Shown piece by piece: positions 1-7,989 of a stretch of DNA of 35,736 nt. The translations under genes and the position numbers were made by a program. Under the pieces are notes generated by a model, which was not told the DNA's origin, searched no databases, and saw only the letters and a program-made list of their open reading frames with translations. The DNA comes from Microbacterium paulum (GTDB lineage Bacteria; Actinomycetota; Actinomycetes; Actinomycetales; Microbacteriaceae), in the NCBI RefSeq assembly GCF_015707995.1, contig NZ_JAAGRY010000034.1:1-35736 (forward strand), read 5' to 3'. The first letter of the stretch is position 1; each line of letters begins with the position of its first letter.

Positions 1-2523
1 CACGCCCGCCTTCGCCCCGGCAGCGCGCGCGGCGTCGCCGGTGGCGACGATCACGACGGGCCGGCCCGACACCTCGGCGCCGAGGGCGATGACCGCGTCG
101 CCACCCACGCGCTCGCGCACCTGCAGCGCCAGCGAACGCACGTCGTCGGCTGACGCCGCGCTGCCCACCGACTCGGCGACCACACGGAACGCTCCCGTGG
201 CCTTCGCCCCGGCGGCAAGCGACGGGATGCGGCCCTCGAGCGCCTTGGCCTCGAACTGCGCGATCTTCTTCTCGGCGGCCTTGAGGTTCGCCGAGAGCTC
301 GGCGATGCGCGCCGCGAGCTGGTCTTTCGGCGTCTTCAGCGACGAGGTGAGCTGCGCCACGATGGCGCGCTCGGTCGCGAGCTCACGGAAGGCGTCCTGC
401 CCGACGAGCGCCTCGACACGGCGGTTCGACGCGCCCACCGACGACTCGCCGATGACGTTGATGAGGCCGATCTCGGCGCTCGAGGCGACGTGGATGCCAC
501 CGCACAGCTCGCGCGACCACGGGCCGCCGATGTCGACCATGCGCACCGTGTCGCCGTACTTCTCGCCGAACAGCGCCATCGCCCCCGCCGCTTTGGCGTC
601 GTCGAGCGACAGCACGCGGGTCGTGACCTCGAGGTTGTCGCGCACCGCGTTGTTCGCGATCTCTTCGATCTCGGTCTTCGTGGCGTCCGACAGCGCCTGG
701 TTCCACGAGAAGTCGAAGCGCAGGTAGCCGGCGCGGTTCAGCGAGCCCGCCTGGGTGGCAGTCTTACCGAGGGTGTCGCGCAGCGCCGCGTGCACGAGGT
801 GGGTCGCGGAGTGCGCCTGCTGGGCGGCGCGGCGGTTCACCGCGTCGACGACGCTCGTCGCCGGCTGGTCGACGCCGACCTCGCCGGTCGTCACCTCGAC
901 CGTGTGGCTGACGAGCCCCGGCACGGGCCGCTGCACGTCGATCACGTCGAGCTCGTACCCGGGGCCGACGATCATGCCCTTGTCGGCGACCTGACCGCCG
1001 CTCTCTGCGTAGAGCGCCGTCTCGGCGAGGATCACCTCGACGATCTGACCGGCCGACGCGCGCGTCACGGGCACGCCGTCGTGCAGAATGCCGAGCACCG
1101 TCGAGGCGGTCTCGAGGTCGCTGTAGCCCGTGAAGACGGTCTCGCCCTTGGCGCGCAGTTCGCGGTAGACGCTCGTGTCGGCGAGCTGACGCTTGCGCGA
1201 GCGGGCGTCTGCCTTGGCGCGCGTGCGCTGCTCCTGCATGAGGGTGTCGAAGGCGTCGCGGTCGACCCGCAGCCCCGCCTCTTCGACGATCTCCATCGTC
1301 AGGTCGATGGGGAACCCGTAGGTGTCGTGCAGCAAGAAGGCCTCGGCGCCGCCGATGCCGTCACGCCCGGCATCCTTGGCCGCGGCGATCGACTGGTCGA
1401 GGTTCTCGGAGCCCGCCGCGAGCGTCCGCAGGAACGTCGCCTCTTCGGCCAGGGCATACTGCGAGATGCGCGGGTAGTCGGTCTCGACGATCGGGTAGGC
1501 CTCTTTCATCGCGTCGCGCGATGCGGCGAACAGCTCGGCGAACGTCGGTCCGTCGACGCCCAGCAGGCGCATGGCGCGGATGACACGGCGCATGAGGCGC
1601 CGCAGGATGTAGCCCCGACCCTCGTTCGAGGGCGTCACACCGTCGCTCATCAGCATGAGGGAGGAGCGCACGTGGTCGGCGACCACGCGGAAGCGCACGT
1701 CGTCGTCGTGGTTCGCGCCGTACGTCTTGCCCGAGAGGCGCACCGCTTCGTCGAGCACGGGGCGCACCTGATCGGTCTCGTACATGTTGTCGACGCCCTG
1801 CTTGATGAAGGCGATGCGCTCGAGCCCCATGCCGGTGTCGACGTTCTTGGCGGGGAGCTCCCCCACGATCTCGAAGTCGTACTTCGAGCGCACGTCGGTG
1901 ATCTCGTACTGCATGAACACGAGGTTCCAGATCTCGACGTAGCGGTCGTCGTCGGTGGCCGGTCCCCCGTCGATGCCGTACGCGGGGCCCCGGTCGAAGA
2001 AGATCTCGGAGCAGGGGCCGGCGGGGCCGGGAAGACCGGTCGACCAGTAGTTCGTGTCTTTGCCGAGGCGCTGGATGCGCTCTTCGGGAAGACCCGCGAT
2101 CTCGCGCCACAGGTCGTGCGCCTCGTCGTCTTCTTCGTAGACGGTGACCCAGAGGTCTTTCGGGTCGAAGCCGAGCCCGCCCTCGTCTTCAGGGCTCGTC
2201 AGCAGCTCCCACGCGTAGCGGATCGCGCCTTCTTTGAAGTAGTCGCCGAATGACCAGTTGCCGAGCATCTGGAAGAACGTGCCGTGCCGCGGCGTCTTGC
2301 CGACCTCTTCGATGTCGTTGGTGCGGATGCACTTCTGGTTGTCGGCGGCCCGCTTGTAGGGCGCCGGCACGTCGCCGGAGAGATACGGGATGAAGGGCAC
2401 CATCCCCGCGATGACGAACAGCAGCGCGGGGTCGTCGCTGACGAGCGAAGCCGAGGGCACGATCGTGTGCCCCTGCTTCTCGAAGTAGTCCAGGTAGCGC
2501 TTCGCGATCTCGGCGGTCTTCAT
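1..2523 (-). CDS. alaS: alanine--tRNA ligase, 3' end beyond the window
   Basis: Charges tRNA-Ala with alanine in the cytoplasm and hydrolyses mischarged Ser/Gly-tRNA-Ala. The 841 codons present (start ATG at 2523) cover the class II aminoacylation core, which begins MKTAEIAKRYLDYFEKQ, the tRNA-recognition helices, the editing domain and part of the C-Ala domain. The editing zinc motifs are visible as HSATH and CGGIH, and a coiled-coil stretch rich in Ala, Lys and Glu follows. Family members are about 880-890 residues, so about 45 C-terminal residues lie off the left edge. The same frame is open at base 1. A GAGGA Shine-Dalgarno sequence sits 7 bases before the ATG. It lies downstream of rpsD and the small membrane gene on the same strand, a usual order in actinobacteria. 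Confidence 0.97.
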   Translation of the reverse strand, partial: MKTAEIAKRYLDYFEKQGHTIVPSASLVSDDPALLFVIAGMVPFIPYLSGDVPAPYKRAADNQKCIRTNDIEEVGKTPRHGTFFQMLGNWSFGDYFKEGAIRYAWELLTSPEDEGGLGFDPKDLWVTVYEEDDEAHDLWREIAGLPEERIQRLGKDTNYWSTGLPGPAGPCSEIFFDRGPAYGIDGGPATDDDRYVEIWNLVFMQYEITDVRSKYDFEIVGELPAKNVDTGMGLERIAFIKQGVDNMYETDQVRPVLDEAVRLSGKTYGANHDDDVRFRVVADHVRSSLMLMSDGVTPSNEGRGYILRRLMRRVIRAMRLLGVDGPTFAELFAASRDAMKEAYPIVETDYPRISQYALAEEATFLRTLAAGSENLDQSIAAAKDAGRDGIGGAEAFLLHDTYGFPIDLTMEIVEEAGLRVDRDAFDTLMQEQRTRAKADARSRKRQLADTSVYRELRAKGETVFTGYSDLETASTVLGILHDGVPVTRASAGQIVEVILAETALYAESGGQVADKGMIVGPGYELDVIDVQRPVPGLVSHTVEVTTGEVGVDQPATSVVDAVNRRAAQQAHSATHLVHAALRDTLGKTATQAGSLNRAGYLRFDFSWNQALSDATKTEIEEIANNAVRDNLEVTTRVLSLDDAKAAGAMALFGEKYGDTVRMVDIGGPWSRELCGGIHVASSAEIGLINVIGESSVGASNRRVEALVGQDAFRELATERAIVAQLTSSLKTPKDQLAARIAELSANLKAAEKKIAQFEAKALEGRIPSLAAGAKATGAFRVVAESVGSAASADDVRSLALQVRERVGGDAVIALGAEVSGRPVVIVATGDAARAAGAKAGV

Positions 2524-2590
2524 GAGTGGGTCCTCGGGCATGCGGCACCGCCGCGTCGTGGACGGCGCGGCGAGGGGCGGGTCGGTCGGG

Positions 2591-2887
2591 TCAGTCGGTG
2601 AGGGGGGCGACGGCAGCGGATGCCGCGTCCTTCGCGGCCTCGAGCGTGTCGGAGGCGGCGGCTTTGGCCGCGTCGAGGGCGTTCGCCGTGACGTCTTTCA
2701 CATCGGCGGCGATGCCGTCGATCTTCGCTTCCTGGGCGCGGTAGGCCTCGCCGATGCGGTCGGTGAACTCGGTGATGCGCGCGTCGACTTCGGCGAGAGC
2801 TTCGTGGCCGCGCGGGTCCTTGTTGACGAGGTGGGCCGCGACGAAGCCCCCGGCCAGTCCCAGCACGAACCACAGCAAGCTCTTCAT
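2591..2887 (-). CDS. small membrane-anchored protein with amphipathic tail
   Basis: About 98 residues, no assigned function. Residues 3-22 (LLWFVLGLAGGFVAAHLV core) form one hydrophobic membrane segment. The rest is a soluble Ala/Asp/Glu/Lys-rich region of heptad character (DAAKAAASDTLEAAKDAAS), likely a coiled coil. A start three codons upstream (ATG at 2896, MDAMKSLL) is equally possible; neither has a strong ribosome binding site. It sits between rpsD and alaS, 67 bases before the alaS start, a position where actinobacteria often carry a small protein of this kind. Co-transcription with alaS is likely, since a strong terminator separates it from rpsD. The role is unknown. Confidence 0.75.
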   Translation of the reverse strand: MKSLLWFVLGLAGGFVAAHLVNKDPRGHEALAEVDARITEFTDRIGEAYRAQEAKIDGIAADVKDVTANALDAAKAAASDTLEAAKDAASAAVAPLTD

Positions 2888-2913
2888 GGCATCCATGTTA
2901 GGCCGTAAACGCC

Positions 2914-2945
2914 GGAAGGCGCCGGGGGCAACCCCGGCGCCTTCC
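2914..2945 (-). terminator. strong hairpin terminator after rpsD
   Basis: A perfect 14-bp stem (GGAAGGCGCCGGGG with its complement) closes a 4-base loop, 42 bases after the rpsD stop. Only a short T run (TTT) follows on the minus strand, as is common for terminators in high-GC actinobacteria. It separates the ribosomal protein gene from the genes downstream. Confidence 0.85.
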
Positions 2946-2987
2946 GCGCACACGATCGATCGACCGGGTGCGACAAGACGGAACGGC

Positions 2988-3617
2988 TCAGCGCGCCGCG
3001 TAGTACTCGACGACGAGCTGCACGTCACACGTGACGGGCACCTCGGCGCGCTTGGGACGACGCACGAGCGTGGCGTGCAGCTTGTCGAGCTCGACCTCGA
3101 GGTAGCCGGGAACGTTCGGCAGCACCTCGGCGTGGCCACCGGCAGCGGCGACCTGGAAGGGCTCGAGCGCCTCGCTCTTCTCCTTGACGTGGATGAGCTG
3201 ACCCGGCTTCACGCGGAACGACGGGCGGTCGACGAGCTGGCCGTCGACGAGGATGTGACGGTGCACGACGAGCTGACGGGCCTGCGCGGTGGTGCGGGCG
3301 AAGCCGGCACGCAGCACGAGGGCGTCGAGGCGCATCTCGAGCAGCTCGACCAGGTTCTCACCGGTCAGGCCGTCCTTGCGGCGGGCCTCGTTGAACGTGT
3401 TGCGCATCTGCTTCTCACGGATGCCGTACTGCTCGCGCAGACGCTGCTTCTCGCGGAGGCGGACGGCGAAGTCGCTGTCCTGCTTGCGCTTGGTGCGGCC
3501 GTGCTCACCCGGAGCGTAGGGACGCTTCTCGAGGTACTTGGCCGCCTTGGGGGTGAGTGCGACGCCGAGGGCGCGCGACAGACGCACCTTGCGGCGGTCC
3601 TGGGACTTCGTAGCCAC
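2988..3617 (-). CDS. rpsD: 30S ribosomal protein S4
   Basis: S4 binds the 5' domain of 16S rRNA early in assembly of the small subunit. The 209 residues match the length of the actinobacterial and Gram-positive short-linker form. The N-terminal basic region (YAPGEHGRTKRK) is followed by the S4 RNA-binding domain at about residues 98-160 (RLDALVLRAGFARTTAQARQ). Start is GTG at 3617 with GAAAGGA just upstream. It stands alone, away from the alpha operon that holds rpsD in many proteobacteria, which is normal for actinobacteria. No zinc-binding cysteine cluster is seen at the N-terminus, so it is the Zn-independent (C-) form. Confidence 0.98.
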   Translation of the reverse strand: MATKSQDRRKVRLSRALGVALTPKAAKYLEKRPYAPGEHGRTKRKQDSDFAVRLREKQRLREQYGIREKQMRNTFNEARRKDGLTGENLVELLEMRLDALVLRAGFARTTAQARQLVVHRHILVDGQLVDRPSFRVKPGQLIHVKEKSEALEPFQVAAAGGHAEVLPNVPGYLEVELDKLHATLVRRPKRAEVPVTCDVQLVVEYYAAR

Positions 3618-3771
3618 GAAGTGTTCCTTTCGTTACGCGGACGCGACTGTCGCGCCTCGCGGACGTATCGCCTCTCCTCGCCCTGTCCGGACTGCACGCC
3701 GGGGCATGCCGGAAGGTCGGTCAAGAAGAGAGGGGATGCCCGAAAACTCCGTTTCGAGCCACTCGAGCTTA
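3618..3771 (-). other. rpsD 5' leader region
   Basis: This 154-base gap must carry the rpsD promoter and untranslated leader. A 13-base palindrome (CGCGACTGTCGCG read on plus, 3642-3654) lies about 25 bases before the rpsD start codon. S4 represses its own synthesis in other bacteria, so a leader structure is conceivable, but no known S4 leader fold is recognised. No convincing -35/-10 pair was found. Confidence 0.3.
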
Positions 3772-4506
3772 TCAGAGAGCGTCTGCGCCGATGGTCGACC
3801 AGGCGAGGGTGAACAGCGGCACGTACAGCAGCGCGATCAAGAGGGCGTGCGTGAGCACGAATCCGAACGCCTCGAGCGCCTTGCCGCGCTGGCGCAGGTG
3901 GGTGCGGAGCTTTTGCTCGAGAGAGGCCGGATGCCGCACATCCCAGCTGTTCAGCCGCAGATAGCGGCCGAGGTACACGCCGACGGCGCCGAGCACGATC
4001 ACAATGCCGGCGAACACCCAGCTGCCGGTCGGGATGGCGCCCGTCGGCGGGTCGACCATGACGATGTAGACCAGCTGCACCACGGCGAGGCTCAGGATCG
4101 CGTTGGCGATGCCCGACAGGGTGAGCGCGAGCGTCTGCACGATGTCGTACCAGAGCGGCACCGGCGTCACCTCGGCGCGATGACTGAAGTTCAGCTCGGT
4201 GATGAGGTAGACCGAGTTAGGGAAGAGCAGCAGCCACACCGCGGTGGCCACGAGCAGGTAGACCCACACGAACACCGAGCCGGCGCCCGACACACGCTCG
4301 GTGATGGCCCCGAACACGGGCGTCAGCACGATCAGCCCCAGTCCGAACACGATGGCCAGCAGCACCGGCAGCGCCGACAGGGCGATGTTCACCAGCATCG
4401 GGCGGTACAGGGGCACGCCGTACACCCGCGATCGCAGCACGACGAGCACGATGGCGTACAGGTTCAGCAGCACGACCGAGAGCACACCGAGCGCGAGGGG
4501 CGACAT
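3772..4506 (-). CDS. DUF1361 family integral membrane protein
   Basis: About 244 residues with six or seven hydrophobic segments and no signal peptide beyond the first membrane helix. The central block (WLLLFPNSVYLITEL, then PLWYDIVQTLALTLSGI) matches the DUF1361 signature of a Phe/Leu-Pro-Asn pair followed by a PLWYD motif. The function of this family is not established. Start chosen at ATG 4506; a GTG at 4536, directly after the stop of the Nudix gene, is possible and would add ten residues. It follows the Nudix gene by at most 30 bases on the same strand, so the two are probably co-transcribed, which alone says little about its job. Confidence 0.85.
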   Translation of the reverse strand: MSPLALGVLSVVLLNLYAIVLVVLRSRVYGVPLYRPMLVNIALSALPVLLAIVFGLGLIVLTPVFGAITERVSGAGSVFVWVYLLVATAVWLLLFPNSVYLITELNFSHRAEVTPVPLWYDIVQTLALTLSGIANAILSLAVVQLVYIVMVDPPTGAIPTGSWVFAGIVIVLGAVGVYLGRYLRLNSWDVRHPASLEQKLRTHLRQRGKALEAFGFVLTHALLIALLYVPLFTLAWSTIGADAL

Positions 4507-4536
4507 GGCGCAAGCCTGACACACGCCACCCGCCAC

Positions 4537-6054
4537 TCAGTCGAGGAGGTCGAGCACTCCCGTCGGGTAGACGGCAATGCCCCCCGCACCGGCACCGCCG
4601 CGGAGCGCGGCGAGGTCGTACCAGCCGACCGTGGTGTGGCTGTCGCGCACGGCGATCCGCTCGTCGGCCGGAAGGGCCGCCAGCTGGGCGCTGTCGACGG
4701 CGAACACGTGCACGATCTCGTGACCGCGCCCGCTCGCGCTGTCGAAGATGTTCTCGGTGACGGCGAGCGGGCGCACGCTCTCGAGCGAGACATCCAGTTC
4801 TTCGGCGAACTCGCGGTGCACGGCGGCCTCGGCCGTCTCGCCGAACTCGATGCCGCCACCGGGGGCGCGGAGGAACTCGGCGTGCCGCTCGTTCGCGGGG
4901 TACGACTCGAGCAGTACCGCACCGCCCCGCACCATGAGACCCACCGCGATCGCTCGCACGCGGTCGGGCTTCGCGAGGGCGCCCGCGTACGCGCCGACGG
5001 CGCGCTGATAGCGCGGCAGCCGCGGCGCGAGGGTCTGCAGTGCGACGCGCAGTGCCTCGACGGGCTTCTGGTCGGAGTGCAGCGCCAACGCGAGGAACGC
5101 CCGCGCCGACGAGACCAGGGGGTCGCTGTCGGGCACGGCGTGCAGCAGTGCGATCGCCCCCGACGCGTCGCCGAGGTTGCGGAGCGTACTGGCGAGCTGG
5201 ATCGTCGCCTGCGTGCGCAGCTCGGGGTCGAGGTCGCCCGCGAGCGCCGCGCGATAGAGCGGCACGGCGGCATCCTCTTCGCCGAGCGAATCGTGCAGTG
5301 AGGCACGCTCGTAGTCGACGCGCGCCTCTCCGACATCTGCGGCAGCGATGACCTGCTCGAGCGCGGCGCGGGCCGCCGCCGGGGCGGTGAGGTCGACGCG
5401 GTGCCAGAACGCGTCGAACCCGTCGGACGCGTCGGTGGCGGCGACGGGAGCTGCGGCGGGGTCGAGCAGCGCTCGCACGCGCGCCTGCAGCGCGACGAGC
5501 GGCGGGTCGGTCACGTCGGCGCGCGCGAACACGTGCAGGCCGCGCAGGGCCGCGCCCGCATCGCTCAGCGCGCCCGAGAGCAGGTGCGGCACGAGGTCGG
5601 ATGCCTCGAGCTCGCCGATCGCGCCGGTCTCCCCCGCCTCCCAGTGCGGATCGCCGACGCGGTGGCACCCTGCGGCGATCACGACGGACTTTCGGCGCGT
5701 CGAGTTGGCGCCCGCCCACTCGGCGCCCGCGTCGAACAGCGCGCCGGCCGCGAACCCGGTCTCTTCGGCGAGCTCGCGCGCTCCGGCGACGAGGGCGCTC
5801 TCGCCCGGGTCGATCAGGCCGCCGGGCAGTTCCACGATCGGCGCGGCGGGGCCTACGCGGAACTGCTCGAACACGAGCACGGTGCCGGCGGTCGTGAACG
5901 CCACGACGGCGACGGTGTCGCGCTGTTCGAGCACGTCCCAGTCCGACTCCGAACCGTCGGGCAGCCGGTAGGTGTCGCGCCGCACCCGGGTGTAGCCGTC
6001 GAACATCGGGGTGCTGCGCAGCAGCTGCCAGTGCGGAATCCGATCAGAGGTCAC
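4537..6054 (-). CDS. Nudix-TPR-Nudix fusion protein
   Basis: One open frame of 505 residues holds three parts. Residues about 40-190 form a Nudix hydrolase of ADP-ribose pyrophosphatase type with a complete box: G79, E85, R93-E94, E97-E98, G100. Residues about 215-345 are helical repeats resembling the TPR_5 family (RASLHDSLGEEDAAVPLYRAAL, TIQLASTLRNLGD). Residues about 365-490 form a second Nudix domain (G400, E406, R414-E415, E418-E419) in which the box glycine is D421. Nudix enzymes hydrolyse nucleoside diphosphates linked to another moiety, with Mg2+ held by the box glutamates; the substrates here are unknown. Start is GTG at 6054. The second domain keeps its metal-binding glutamates, so both may be active. 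The arrangement is unusual. Confidence 0.9.
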   Translation of the reverse strand: MTSDRIPHWQLLRSTPMFDGYTRVRRDTYRLPDGSESDWDVLEQRDTVAVVAFTTAGTVLVFEQFRVGPAAPIVELPGGLIDPGESALVAGARELAEETGFAAGALFDAGAEWAGANSTRRKSVVIAAGCHRVGDPHWEAGETGAIGELEASDLVPHLLSGALSDAGAALRGLHVFARADVTDPPLVALQARVRALLDPAAAPVAATDASDGFDAFWHRVDLTAPAAARAALEQVIAAADVGEARVDYERASLHDSLGEEDAAVPLYRAALAGDLDPELRTQATIQLASTLRNLGDASGAIALLHAVPDSDPLVSSARAFLALALHSDQKPVEALRVALQTLAPRLPRYQRAVGAYAGALAKPDRVRAIAVGLMVRGGAVLLESYPANERHAEFLRAPGGGIEFGETAEAAVHREFAEELDVSLESVRPLAVTENIFDSASGRGHEIVHVFAVDSAQLAALPADERIAVRDSHTTVGWYDLAALRGGAGAGGIAVYPTGVLDLLD

Positions 6055-6107
6055 GTCTCGATCGTCGCACGATGCACCGGCCGCTCGGGCGCCGCCGATC
6101 TCCGCCC

Positions 6108-7451
6108 TCAGTCGCCGAGGATCTTGCGGATCTTCTCGACGCGCGCGCCGATGTCGCGTTCCAGGCCGCGGCCGGTGGGCTCGTAGTAGTGACGACCGCG
6201 CAGTTCGTCGGGCAGGTACTGCTGGGTGGCGACGCCCACCTCGAGGTCGTGCGGGTAGATGTAGCCCTTGCCGTGGCCGAGGCGCTTGGCGCCCGGATAG
6301 TGCGCGTCGCGCAGCGGCAGCGGCACCCGCCCGAAGCCGCCCGCGCGCACGTCGGCGATCGCCGCGTCGATCGCGAGGTACGCGGCGTTGGATTTCGCGG
6401 TCGTGGCGAGGTAGGCGGTCGCCTCGGCGAGGGGAATGCGCCCCTCGGGCATGCCGATGAACGCGACCGCGTCGGCGGCCGCGACGGCGATGACGAGCGC
6501 CTGCGGGTCGGCGAGGCCGATGTCTTCTGATGCCGAGATCACGAGCCGACGGGCGATGAAACGCGGGTCCTCCCCCGCCTCGATCATGCGCGCGAGGTAG
6601 TGGATCGCCGCGTCGACGTCGGAGCCGCGGATCGACTTGATGAAGGCGCTGATGACGTCGTAGTGCTCGTCGCCCTGCTTGTCGTAGCGCAGCAGCGCGC
6701 GATCGACCGCCTGCGCGACGACCTCGGCGGTGATGAGCGGCGGCGGCGCGTCGCCCGCATCTGCACTGTCGGGTGCGGGTGCGACCATCGATGCGGCCGC
6801 CTCGAGCGAGGTCAGCGCGCGCCGCGCGTCGCCCGAGGCGAGCTGCACGATCGCCGCGCGCGCCGCCGGATCGAGCGTCACCTCGCCAGCGAGTCCGCGC
6901 GGGTCGGCGACGGCGCGGTCGACGAGCGAGGCGAGGTCATCGTCGGTGAGCGGCTGCAGCGTCAGCAGCAGCGATCGCGACAGCAGAGGCGAGATCACCG
7001 AGAACGACGGGTTCTCGGTGGTCGCGGCGATGAGGATGACCCAGCCGTTCTCGACCCCCGGCAGCAGGGCGTCCTGCTGCGCTTTCGTGAAGCGGTGGAT
7101 CTCGTCGAGGAAGAGGATCGTCGAGGCCCCGTACAGGTCGCGCTGCGTCATGGCATCCTGCATCACCTCGCGCACGTCGCGTACGCCCGCCGTCACGGCC
7201 GACAGCTCGACGAAGCGCCGACCCGACGTGCGCGCGATCGCCTGCGCCAGAGTCGTCTTGCCGGTGCCCGGCGGGCCCCAGAGGATCACCGACACGGCGT
7301 TCTTCGTGGTGCCGGCGGGATCGGCGAGGGCGACCAGCGGCGATCCCGGGCGTAACAGGTGCCCCTGGCCCGCGACCTCGTCGAGCGAGGTGGGCCGCAT
7401 GCGCACGGCCAGCGGGGTCTGACCCTGGAAGAGCGCGGATGCCTGTGCCAC
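6108..7451 (-). CDS. rarA: replication-associated recombination protein A (AAA+ ATPase)
   Basis: 447 residues. RarA (MgsA) is an AAA+ ATPase related to clamp loaders and RuvB that acts at stalled replication forks. Walker A is GPPGTGKTT (59-67), Walker B is LFLDEIHRF, and the sensor region reads ATTENPSF. The C-terminal MgsA tetramerisation region is present ([21 protein letters not shown] is its hallmark). The start is GTG at 7451, preceded at exactly six bases by a -10-like TAGCCT, so the message may be leaderless. It diverges from the small membrane gene at 7557. Its position just upstream of the rpsD-alaS group is common in actinobacteria. Confidence 0.97.
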   Translation of the reverse strand: MAQASALFQGQTPLAVRMRPTSLDEVAGQGHLLRPGSPLVALADPAGTTKNAVSVILWGPPGTGKTTLAQAIARTSGRRFVELSAVTAGVRDVREVMQDAMTQRDLYGASTILFLDEIHRFTKAQQDALLPGVENGWVILIAATTENPSFSVISPLLSRSLLLTLQPLTDDDLASLVDRAVADPRGLAGEVTLDPAARAAIVQLASGDARRALTSLEAAASMVAPAPDSADAGDAPPPLITAEVVAQAVDRALLRYDKQGDEHYDVISAFIKSIRGSDVDAAIHYLARMIEAGEDPRFIARRLVISASEDIGLADPQALVIAVAAADAVAFIGMPEGRIPLAEATAYLATTAKSNAAYLAIDAAIADVRAGGFGRVPLPLRDAHYPGAKRLGHGKGYIYPHDLEVGVATQQYLPDELRGRHYYEPTGRGLERDIGARVEKIRKILGD

Positions 7452-7457
7452 CCGTCC

Positions 7458-7463
7458 AGGCTA
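7458..7463 (-). promoter_or_regulatory. -10 element for leaderless rarA
   Basis: TAGCCT on the minus strand ends six bases before the GTG start of rarA. With the usual 6-7 base gap from -10 to the first transcribed base, transcription would begin at the start codon. No Shine-Dalgarno sequence is present. No clear -35 was seen. Confidence 0.5.
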
Positions 7464-7556
7464 TCCGTGGTGGCCGACACGGGCGCCGCCGGAGCGCGCC
7501 CGCCCACCGGATAGGATTCTTGCGGCCCGGACGACCGGGAACGCAAGGAGGTTCCC

Positions 7557-7850
7557 GTGGCGAACGGTGCAAGCGGCAAGCAGTCGCGCGAAGAGAAGGA
7601 GCGCGCCCGCGTCTACCGCGCGCGTCAGGAGTTCCACGCGAGCCTCGGGGCGCGGCGCCGCCGCGACAACCTGATCGCCGGCATCGCCGGCGCGGTGCTC
7701 CTCGTCGCGATCATCGCCGCGCAGGTCGCCTACTTCACCGTCGGCCCCGGCACGCCCGCGCCGAGCCCCACCCCGTCGTCCACGTCGACCTCGACGCCGG
7801 CGCCCGAGCCCACCGCCACCGACACGCCGTCGCCCACCCCGACGCCGTGA
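7557..7850 (+). CDS. small single-span membrane protein with Thr/Pro-rich tail
   Basis: 97 residues, function unknown. The N-terminus is strongly basic (REEKERARVYRARQEFHASLGARRRRD in outline, residues 11-38) and precedes one hydrophobic helix at about residues 40-61. The last 35 residues are a low-complexity Pro/Thr/Ser tail that would lie outside the membrane if the positive-inside rule holds. An excellent ribosome binding site (AAGGAGG, 7545-7551) fixes the GTG start at 7557. It is divergent from rarA and upstream of the DUF349 gene, with its own -10-like TAGGAT at 7512-7517. A role linked to either neighbour cannot be shown. Confidence 0.8.
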   Translation: MANGASGKQSREEKERARVYRARQEFHASLGARRRRDNLIAGIAGAVLLVAIIAAQVAYFTVGPGTPAPSPTPSSTSTSTPAPEPTATDTPSPTPTP

Positions 7851-7883
7851 TCGCGGTCGCCGCGATGCGCGCGGCCCGCGACG

Positions 7884-7989
7884 TATAGGCTGTTGGCCGA
7901 CCGAACTCCCGTGCCGACCGGACGGAGCACCTGTTGCGCCGCCGGGTCGATCGACCCCACGCGGCGCGATCCGCGACGAGGTGCTACCT
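7884..7989 (+). promoter_or_regulatory. structured 5' leader of the DUF349 gene
   Basis: A -10-like TAGGCT (7884-7889) would start a leader of about 90 bases. Inside it, AGCACCT (7926-7932) pairs perfectly with AGGTGCT (7979-7985), and this second strand overlaps the GAGG Shine-Dalgarno sequence of the GTG at 7990. Within that closing stem lie GCGCCGC/GCGGCGC (7936-7942 with 7961-7967) and the 14-base palindrome GGGTCGATCGACCC (7944-7957). An upstream hairpin (CTCC...GGAG, about 7904-7927) shares bases 7926-7927 with the closing stem, so the two folds compete. The pairings are seen; a regulatory role is inferred. Confidence 0.5.

Noticed and set aside
490..2253. Long plus-strand open frame across alaS
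   Set aside because: Arg/His/Asp-rich translation without family resemblance; a shadow of alaS caused by high GC.
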